A stretch of DNA of 6,674 bases from Caldifarciminota bacterium (GTDB taxonomy: Bacteria; Hydrothermota; Tepidihabitantia; Tepidihabitantales; Tepidihabitantaceae). The notes beneath the pieces were generated by a model. That model saw only the letters and a list, made by a program, of their open reading frames with translations, made no database searches and was not told the DNA's origin. A program made the translations under genes and the position numbers. Location of the stretch: NCBI GenBank assembly GCA_016935775.1, contig JAFGQF010000266.1:1-6674 (forward strand), in the 5' to 3' direction. This document shows positions 1 to 6,674 of this stretch, in pieces (the stretch's first letter is position 1; every line of letters begins with the position of its first letter).

Positions 1-40
1 CCGATACCAGCAGTGAAGAAAGGGCCACCAAGCCACGCAT
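1..40 (-). CDS. Start of a probable secreted protein, cut by the left edge
   Basis: Reading leftwards on the minus strand from an ATG at 40-38, thirteen codons give MRGLVALSSLLVS before the window ends. One Arg followed by an uninterrupted hydrophobic run is the look of a signal peptide. The support is mostly positional: a promoter with a perfect TTGACA lies directly upstream (49-77), with its -10 box 8 nt before the ATG. There is no real Shine-Dalgarno; only GAG directly abuts the ATG. Nothing can be said about function. With so few codons this could be chance, so confidence is moderate. Confidence 0.45.
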   Translation of the reverse strand, partial: MRGLVALSSLLVS

Positions 41-48
41 CTCGGGAC

Positions 49-77
49 AGTATGAGCCTGTCGAAGTGAGTTGTCAA
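49..77 (-). promoter_or_regulatory. Sigma70-type promoter firing leftwards
   Basis: On the minus strand a perfect -35 TTGACA (77-72) is followed, after a 17-bp spacer, by CATACT (54-49), a 4/6 match to TATAAT. The ATG of the left-edge gene starts 8 nt beyond the -10 box. The expected start of transcription is therefore at or next to the start codon, and the mRNA would have almost no leader. The spacer contains TGAGCCTGTCGAAG (53-66 on the plus strand). Confidence 0.5.
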
Positions 78-165
78 GAGGTTGGGGGTGGCCTGTGCGG
101 TGGTCTGCTGGCTTGCGCTGCGCCGGGTTCGAGCCTTGCAGCGGCGCGCGGTGCCGTTCCCGGCG

Positions 166-201
166 CGGGGAGAGCGGAAGATAGAGCGTCGGGGAGAGCG
201 G
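166..201. repeat. Direct repeat of 12 bp, 24-bp period
   Basis: CGGGGAGAGCGG occurs at 166-177 and again at 190-201, starts 24 bp apart. Both copies are purine-rich on the plus strand, and the second runs directly into the next repeat pair at 201-225. There are only two copies, so this could be a decayed tandem repeat, paired protein-binding sites, or chance in G-rich sequence. Confidence 0.6.
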
Positions 202-225
202 GACCGGGATGCGCGGACCGGGATG
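201..225. repeat. Direct repeat of 11 bp, 14-bp period
   Basis: GGACCGGGATG occurs at 201-211 and exactly again at 215-225, starts 14 bp apart and separated by CGC. It follows directly on the 24-bp-period repeat, so about 60 bp (166-225) consists largely of short repeated purine-rich units. Partial echoes (CCGGGAT-like) occur near 280. The function is unknown. Confidence 0.6.
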
Positions 226-414
226 AGGCAAGGGCGCAGGAGCCGGAAGCGAGCCGGGCACCGGCGACCGAAGTTTGCCGGGATCGGACGACGGTCACGG
301 CGAGGGGACGTCTCGAAGCGCGGGACAAGGATGGCGGCAGAGTGCCGGTGACGGTATCGGTCCGCGCCGGGACGGGCGAAGCTCTGCGAACCGCCTTGAC
401 AGCCAACCTGAAGG

Positions 415-439
415 TATCCCCGGGGGCCGCCCGGGGATA
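415..439. repeat. Perfect inverted repeat, 10-bp stem and 5-nt loop
   Basis: TATCCCCGGG (415-424) and CCCGGGGATA (430-439) are exact reverse complements around the loop GGCCG. The stem would be very stable in RNA from either strand. No T-run follows on either side, so it does not look like a classical intrinsic terminator. It lies about 75 bp upstream of the -10 box of the HTH gene. It could be a regulator-binding dyad, a structural element in a leader or small RNA, or a remnant of a palindromic intergenic repeat. Confidence 0.7.
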
Positions 440-488
440 GGGGATGCAAGGGACAGTCAGTGCGTAAATCATGCTGATAATGCTAGAC

Positions 489-518
489 TTGAGGGCTTGA
501 ACTTCGAGAGCGTATCAT
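489..518 (+). promoter_or_regulatory. Promoter of the HTH regulator gene
   Basis: The -35 candidate TTGAGG (489-494, 4/6) and the -10 box TATCAT (513-518, 5/6) are separated by 18 bp in a locally AT-rich patch. The ATG at 526 begins 7 nt after the -10 box, so transcription should start at or beside the start codon. An imperfect palindrome, CTTGAACTTCGAG (496-508, 5 of 6 arm positions paired), occupies the spacer between the two boxes. An autoregulating HTH protein could bind there, but that is inference. Confidence 0.5.
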
Positions 519-525
519 TTACCAT

Positions 526-1671
526 ATGGTCAAGATGGCTGAACCGGACTCCTTCCGCTTCCCCGTTCTGCTCGGCCGACGGCTGTGCAGCCTGCGGAAG
601 AAGGCTGGCCTGTCGCAGGAGGCCCTGGCCCGGGTGATGGGCCGGCAGGGCAGGAACGCGGGCTCGTTCGTCTGTCGGCTGGAGCAGGGCAAGCGGGCGT
701 TCCCGACCCTGGCACTGGTGGCCGACTACCTGCGCGCCTGCCGGGCGAGCTTCGCAGACATCCGTGACATCCTCGACGCCTACACCAGCCGGCCCCGCGT
801 GCGCCAGGCCCAAGCGCGCGCGGCGGTCGAGGAGTTCACCGCCGCGCTGCCCCCGGCCGAGCGGCGCGAGGTCCGGGACTGGGTGAACGGACGGCTGTTG
901 GACACCCGGGTTGGCGACCGGTCGAAGCCGGAGCGCCGGCGTAAGGAGGTGGACGCGGCGCGGCGGGTGCTGACCCTGCGCCGGATGTACGGCAACCGGT
1001 GGCGGAGGCAACAGCTCGAGGACGCGATGTACGAGGTGCTCGTCAAAGAGGGCGCGGGCTTGTCGGTGCCGGAGCGGGCGCGGGCCTGCGAGCACGGCCG
1101 CCGGGTATTCGCCATCCTTCTGAAGTCCCGGGACGACGAGCGTCGCCGGGAGCGGTTGCTGGCGAAGGAGCATGGTCCGGCGCGCGAGCCGGGCGAGACG
1201 TCGCGCGGACGGGCGCTGATGGAGCAGGCCGCCCTGGGGGTGTACGGCTGGCTGGAACGCGCCGGGAAGCTGGACTGGCTGCCGCCCGAAACAGGCTTCG
1301 GCCCGGAGGCTGCGAACTTGAGGGTATTCAGGACCGTGCGGGCCGAGCAGCGGCTGGCCGAGGAGGAGGCGGCCCGGGAGCGACGCAAGCTGGAATTGCG
1401 CAACACTTGCCGGACTGCCGTGTGGTTCGATATCAACCGGGAGTTCCAGTTCGAGGGCAGGAGCACGGAGTACCGGCTGCCGTATGAGCCGTGGGTGGCC
1501 GGGCTGTTCGAGGTGGTGATGACCACTGAGCCGGGCGCGGAGCGCGACCGCCGGCTGGCCGAGCTGGCGGCGAAACACCCGAAGCTCGACCGGGTTGCCG
1601 AGCTGCAGGGACCGGCGGTGACGCGGGCCGAGGGGCTGAAGCGCTGGCTGGCGGAGAGGACGCGGGGCTGA
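526..1671 (+). CDS. XRE-family HTH protein with unrecognised long C-terminal region
   Basis: The product has 381 residues. Residues 16-80 form a lambda-repressor-like (XRE/HTH_3) DNA-binding domain: LGRRLCSLRKKAGLSQEALA, then a recognition-helix region with a few extra residues (GRQGRNAGSFVCRLEQGKR), then the helix TLALVADYLRA. The GLSQEALA and RLEQGKR signatures are diagnostic. Residues about 85-381 match no family I know. They are strongly charged and probably helical, with an Arg/Glu-rich possible coiled coil at 267-292 and a short aromatic block at 296-330 (WFDINREFQFEG and following). No catalytic motif is visible, and most XRE repressors are far shorter. The start at 526 is chosen because the -10 box lies 7 nt upstream and there is no Shine-Dalgarno; ATG 535 (residue 4) is the alternative. 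The gene converges on the pgk-tpi fusion with 7 bp between stops and no terminator. It is probably a DNA-binding regulator; its target, perhaps its own promoter, is unknown. Confidence 0.85.
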   Translation: MVKMAEPDSFRFPVLLGRRLCSLRKKAGLSQEALARVMGRQGRNAGSFVCRLEQGKRAFPTLALVADYLRACRASFADIRDILDAYTSRPRVRQAQARAAVEEFTAALPPAERREVRDWVNGRLLDTRVGDRSKPERRRKEVDAARRVLTLRRMYGNRWRRQQLEDAMYEVLVKEGAGLSVPERARACEHGRRVFAILLKSRDDERRRERLLAKEHGPAREPGETSRGRALMEQAALGVYGWLERAGKLDWLPPETGFGPEAANLRVFRTVRAEQRLAEEEAARERRKLELRNTCRTAVWFDINREFQFEGRSTEYRLPYEPWVAGLFEVVMTTEPGAERDRRLAELAAKHPKLDRVAELQGPAVTRAEGLKRWLAERTRG

Positions 1672-1678
1672 GCCCGGT

Positions 1679-4620
<2,942 letters not shown>

Positions 4621-4625
4621 GAATA

Positions 4626-4631
4626 CCTCCT
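4626..4631 (-). promoter_or_regulatory. Ribosome-binding site of gap (decides the start)
   Basis: On the minus strand a full AGGAGG is followed by five bases (TATTC) and then GTG at 4620-4618. It is the best ribosome site in the window. It fixes the start at this GTG rather than at the upstream in-frame start, and it suits a highly expressed glycolytic gene. Confidence 0.85.
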
Positions 4632-4638
4632 CGACTTG

Positions 4639-4651
4639 ACTTCGCCGAAGT
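4639..4651. promoter_or_regulatory. 13-bp perfect palindrome at the gap promoter, candidate operator
   Basis: ACTTCG-C-CGAAGT is an exact 6-bp inverted repeat around one central base. Seen from gap it covers the 3' half of the -10 box (4654-4649) and the expected transcription start near 4642. A bound dimeric repressor would block polymerase there. Transcription would start inside the palindrome, so an mRNA hairpin is less likely than a protein-binding site. By analogy with known glycolytic repressors it could tune gap and pgk-tpi; the cognate regulator is unknown. Confidence 0.5.
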
Positions 4652-4676
4652 GTAGCGGCGGCCGGCGCAAGGTCAA
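4649..4676 (-). promoter_or_regulatory. Promoter of the gap-pgk/tpi operon
   Basis: The minus strand reads TTGACC (4676-4671, 5/6), a 16-bp spacer, then TACACT (4654-4649, 4/6). The predicted start near 4642 leaves a leader of about 22 nt, just long enough to contain the AGGAGG site. It is divergent to the lipoprotein promoter, and the two -35 boxes are 16 bp apart. Confidence 0.55.
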
Positions 4677-4692
4677 GGCCCCGGGTGTCGGC

Positions 4693-4720
4693 TTGACACT
4701 GCGGCCGGGCGGGCAAGAAT
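4693..4720 (+). promoter_or_regulatory. Promoter of the lipoprotein / surface-protein genes
   Basis: A perfect -35 TTGACA (4693-4698) is followed, after 16 bp, by AAGAAT (4715-4720, 4/6). The -10 box overlaps the ATG at 4719, which argues against that codon as the translation start and for the ATG at 4740. The predicted transcription start is near 4727. Confidence 0.5.
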
Positions 4721-4721
4721 G

Positions 4722-4730
4722 AGGAAGGAA
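4722..4730 (+). promoter_or_regulatory. Ribosome-binding site of the lipoprotein gene
   Basis: AGGAAGGAA ends 9 nt before the ATG at 4740. The upstream in-frame ATG at 4719 has no comparable site, and the downstream ATG at 4746 is less well placed. This is the main reason for starting the lipoprotein at 4740. The predicted transcription start (about 4727) falls inside this run, so either that prediction is a few bases off or only its 3' part (GGAA, 4727-4730) is used. Confidence 0.55.
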
Positions 4731-4739
4731 ACGGTGAAG

Positions 4740-5597
4740 ATGAGAATGACGAACCTGTCCGCCTGCCGACTACGATCAGCAGCCGGGCGCCGCGCGGCGT
4801 TCGGGTTGCTGGTCGCGCTGGCGCTCACCGCGGGTTGCGCCCGGAGGGGAACGGTCCTGCCGCCGGGTCCCGGGGAAGAGCTGGCGCCCGGGATGGTGCT
4901 TGAGCTCGGCTCGCCGGTCGAGGCCGTCTTCGCGGACGGTGCGGGCCTGCTGGCCCTGGAGATGTCCGGGGCCCGGGTGCTGCGCTTTGACGACCGGCTG
5001 GTCCCGGTCGAGACGATCCCGTTGACCCGCCGGCTGGCGGTTCCGCGGGGAATCGCCGCCGACCGGTTCTACATCTACTGCTACGATGAGAACGCGCTGT
5101 ATCGCCAGCGCCGGGACGACCCCCGGACCGCGGTCTGGCTCAGCAACGTTCGCGTGACCGGTCTCGCCGGCTACTCGTCGGGCGAGATGCTGGTCGCCGA
5201 TGCGGACCGCAACGTCGTCTGGTACAAGACCGTGTTCGGCGAGAGCCGCCGGTTCGTTGACGAAGCCGACGTTGTTCGACCCGGTCCGATGGCGACCCTC
5301 CCGGGCGGGCGATTCGCGGTGCTTGCCCGGGGCCGCGAACTGGTACTGTTCAACCGGGCCGGAATCGTCGACCGACGCCTGGAGCTTGAGCTCGAGTTCG
5401 ACCTGCTGGCGGTCAACGAGTCCGGCACGGTTTACCTCGCCCTGACCGGCACGCCTGCCGTGGTCGCGTTTGGCGAAAGAACGGTCACGCGGTTCGAGCT
5501 GCCGGCCGGAGTGCAGCCGACCGGCATCGCCCTGCTCGACGGCCGGCTTGTCGTGCTGGACAATGGTTCGCGGCTCATCTCGTTCATCCTGCCCTGA
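4740..5597 (+). CDS. Outer-membrane-type lipoprotein, predicted six-bladed beta-propeller
   Basis: From ATG 4740 the product has 285 residues. Residues 1-32 are a lipoprotein signal: a basic n-region with several Arg, the hydrophobic FGLLVALALTAG, then Cys33. Thr at -3 is less common than Leu, but the -2 Ala and -1 Gly are standard. There is no Asp after the Cys, so outer-membrane sorting is expected where the Lol rule applies. Residues 58-285 read as six similar segments of about 35 residues starting near 58, 101, 139, 179, 219 and 257. Each runs roughly: hydrophobic-x-G/A, a turn, a hydrophobic strand, then R/N-x-hydrophobic-x-hydrophobic (for example GARVLRF, RNVVWYK, RELVLFN, SRLISFI). 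This resembles NHL/TolB-type propellers, and the strand MVLEL (52-56) could close the ring. No catalytic site is evident. The next gene starts 6 nt downstream, so the two products probably act together at the cell envelope. The name of the family is unknown to me. Confidence 0.8.
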   Translation: MRMTNLSACRLRSAAGRRAAFGLLVALALTAGCARRGTVLPPGPGEELAPGMVLELGSPVEAVFADGAGLLALEMSGARVLRFDDRLVPVETIPLTRRLAVPRGIAADRFYIYCYDENALYRQRRDDPRTAVWLSNVRVTGLAGYSSGEMLVADADRNVVWYKTVFGESRRFVDEADVVRPGPMATLPGGRFAVLARGRELVLFNRAGIVDRRLELELEFDLLAVNESGTVYLALTGTPAVVAFGERTVTRFELPAGVQPTGIALLDGRLVVLDNGSRLISFILP

Positions 5598-5603
5598 GTT
5601 TCA

Positions 5604-6674
5604 ATGCAGGCGCTGGTCCTGCTTCTCGCGGTCACGGTCGGCAGCTCCCCGGGCGTGCGTCGCGAGTTGCTGTTCATCTCGGACCAGGGCCAGGCGGTCT
5701 TCGAACTGGACGCGGGTGCGCCGGTCGGCAACACCGACACGGTGCTGGTTGACGGCCGGATGCTGACCTCGGGCGAGGAGTATTGGCTGACGCAGGGTGG
5801 AAGACTGCTGGTTCTGGCCCGACCGGTCGAGCGCTGGAGCACCATCCGGGTTGTCTACCATTCCATCGGCGGCAAGCCCGTTGTCGCGCCCCGGACAAGG
5901 CTGGCCGGCCCGGCCCGCGAAGCGGGCGGGCCGCCCGAATCGGCCCGGCCAGTTGTCGCGGCGCCGGACACGGCCAACGCCGGTCCGGGGCTGGACGTGT
6001 CGGGCAGCAAGTCGGTAGGTTTCACGCTCGGCGGCGTCGAGGGCAGCGGGCTCAACCAGTCAACCAGGCTGAAGATCAACGGCGAGGTTGAGGGCGTTGA
6101 CATCGAGGCCGAGCTGTCGGACCAGGGTTCTCCGATTCCGGCCGAGGGCACGACACGCGAGCTCGACGAACTCGACCGGATAGCAATAGCGCTGCGCGGA
6201 CGGGAGTGGTCCGGCCAGTTCGGCGATGTGTCGCTTTCCCTTTCCCAAGCCGGGTTCGGCCAGGTTCAGCGCCGCGCGGTCGGCGGCCTGGCCGAGGCAA
6301 GGCTCGGCTCAATCCAGGCCCGGGTCGGCTACGCCCGCCCGCGCGGGGAGTCGGACCGGGTTTCCTTCCGGGGCAGCGATGGAGTCCAGGGTCCCTACCG
6401 GCTCGCACCCGGTGGCGGTCAGGCACCGGTTGTCCCGGGAACCGAGCGGGTCTGGCTGGATGGCGAGCCGCTGGTGCGGGGCTGGGACGCGGATTACACC
6501 ATCGACTACGCGACGGGTGAGCTGCGATTCACCGGCCGGCGAATCATCACCGGCGCGACCCGGGTCGAGGCTGTCTGCCAGTTCCGGCGTGACGCCTGGT
6601 TGCGAGAGGACCTGGTCGGCGGGGCGACATTCCTGCCGGGCGGGGTCGAACTGGCGGTTGACTACCTGCGCGAG
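5604..6674 (+). CDS. Large secreted beta-rich surface / outer-membrane-like protein, N-terminal part
   Basis: An open frame of 357 codons runs from ATG 5604 off the right edge without a stop. Residues 1-16 (MQALVLLLAVTVGSSP) form a short hydrophobic signal-like segment, odd in having no Lys or Arg before the core. Residues 45-86 and 280-327 are two copies of one module (V-x-[VL]-DG-x-x-L-x-x-G, then Y-x-[LI], ending in a V-x-V/A strand); the second contains DADYTIDYATGELRFTG. Between them lie a Pro/Ala-rich linker (about 90-130) and a stretch of alternating strands (131-250) including LSDQGSPIPAEGTT (171-184) and GQFGDVSLSL (204-213). From memory this pattern occurs in long uncharacterised outer-membrane proteins of FCB and candidate phyla, and the DYTIDY module recalls SprA-like proteins; I could not check this. 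There is no good Shine-Dalgarno (only GAG, 5 nt before the ATG), so translation is probably coupled to the lipoprotein gene, whose stop lies 6 nt upstream in the same frame. Confidence 0.75.
   Translation, partial: MQALVLLLAVTVGSSPGVRRELLFISDQGQAVFELDAGAPVGNTDTVLVDGRMLTSGEEYWLTQGGRLLVLARPVERWSTIRVVYHSIGGKPVVAPRTRLAGPAREAGGPPESARPVVAAPDTANAGPGLDVSGSKSVGFTLGGVEGSGLNQSTRLKINGEVEGVDIEAELSDQGSPIPAEGTTRELDELDRIAIALRGREWSGQFGDVSLSLSQAGFGQVQRRAVGGLAEARLGSIQARVGYARPRGESDRVSFRGSDGVQGPYRLAPGGGQAPVVPGTERVWLDGEPLVRGWDADYTIDYATGELRFTGRRIITGATRVEAVCQFRRDAWLREDLVGGATFLPGGVELAVDYLRE

Larger units (their letters stand above)
78..488. other. Spacer of about 410 bp without a convincing gene
   Basis: This stretch lies between the left-facing promoter and the promoter of the HTH gene. 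All its open frames are Ala/Gly/Arg- or Pro/Ser-rich, lack ribosome sites and contradict one another, which is typical of GC-rich non-coding DNA. The middle part (about 165-345) is purine-rich on the plus strand and holds short direct repeats. A perfect hairpin sits at 415-439. The sequence becomes AT-richer from about 465 as it approaches the HTH promoter. I see no tRNA, rRNA or CRISPR. A structured RNA or operator array is possible but unproven. Confidence 0.6.

Noticed and set aside
1..69. A short plus-strand frame ending in TGA at 67-69 as the tail of an upstream gene
   Set aside because: Its 22 codons lack the G/C third-position preference of the real genes here and run through the left-facing promoter; the minus-strand signal-peptide start fits better.
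81..105. G-runs as a possible G-quadruplex
   Set aside because: Only one run of three or more G is present; the others are GG, so a stable canonical quadruplex is not supported.
115..140. GGTTCGAGCC near 126-135, resembling a tRNA T-loop
   Set aside because: The flanking bases do not form the 5-bp T stem, and no acceptor, anticodon or D arms can be placed upstream.
396..401. A perfect TTGACA in the spacer as a -35 box
   Set aside because: The sequence 16-18 bp downstream is CCCGGG-rich hairpin with nothing like a -10 box.
3..440. A frame open on the plus strand from the left edge to a stop at 440, and a second overlapping one at 82-351
   Set aside because: Composition is Ala/Gly/Arg-rich with many rare-looking codons, there is no ribosome site, and the frame crosses the left-facing promoter, the direct repeats and the hairpin. 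Two frames being open over the same stretch is expected in GC-rich DNA.
74..472. A 132-codon minus-strand frame across the spacer
   Set aside because: It is Pro/Ser/Ala/Arg low-complexity, has no ribosome site, and overlaps the -35 box of the left-facing promoter.
1665..1675. GGGCTGAGCCC at the convergent stop codons as a bidirectional terminator
   Set aside because: The 5-bp arms leave a one-base loop, which cannot form a hairpin, and there is no T-run on either strand.

Overview
The window is GC-rich bacterial chromosome (GC visibly above 60% by eye, third codon positions mostly G or C). It carries one unambiguous metabolic operon flanked by genes with no clear name. Nothing points to a phage, plasmid or insertion sequence. 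The fused phosphoglycerate kinase-triosephosphate isomerase behind gap is the arrangement known from Thermotoga. The GC content, the outer-membrane-type lipoprotein and the large surface protein instead suggest a didermic, FCB-like or candidate-phylum (for example WOR-3-type) bacterium. That placement is inference.

Layout, left to right. (1) Positions 1-40: probable first 13 codons of a minus-strand secreted-protein gene leaving the window, with its promoter at 49-77. (2) About 78-488: no convincing gene; purine-rich direct repeats and a perfect 10-bp-stem hairpin. (3) 489-1671: an AT-richer promoter and a plus-strand XRE/HTH regulator with a roughly 300-residue C-terminal region I do not recognise. 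(4) 3616-1679, minus strand: pgk-tpi fusion, convergent with the regulator, 7 bp between stop codons. (5) 4620-3613, minus strand: gap, overlapping the fusion gene by four bases (GTGA). (6) 4621-4739: compact divergent promoter region with a 13-bp perfect palindrome at the gap -10/+1. (7) 4740-5597, plus strand: lipoprotein that I read as a six-bladed beta-propeller. (8) 5604-6674, plus strand: start of a large secreted, beta-rich, outer-membrane-like protein, open at the right edge.

The gap and pgk-tpi products catalyse three linked steps of central glycolysis/gluconeogenesis: triose-phosphate isomerisation, oxidative phosphorylation of glyceraldehyde-3-phosphate and ATP-forming phosphate transfer. 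Gap has a perfect AGGAGG ribosome site, and the fusion is probably translated by coupling. The lipoprotein and the protein 6 nt downstream form a second unit that probably works at the outer membrane. The least explained parts are the regulator's C-terminal region, the repeat-bearing spacer before it, and the lipoprotein/surface-protein pair. Two genes (the regulator and the left-edge gene) have -10 boxes only 7-8 nt before their ATG, which suggests leaderless mRNAs beside genes with strong ribosome sites.
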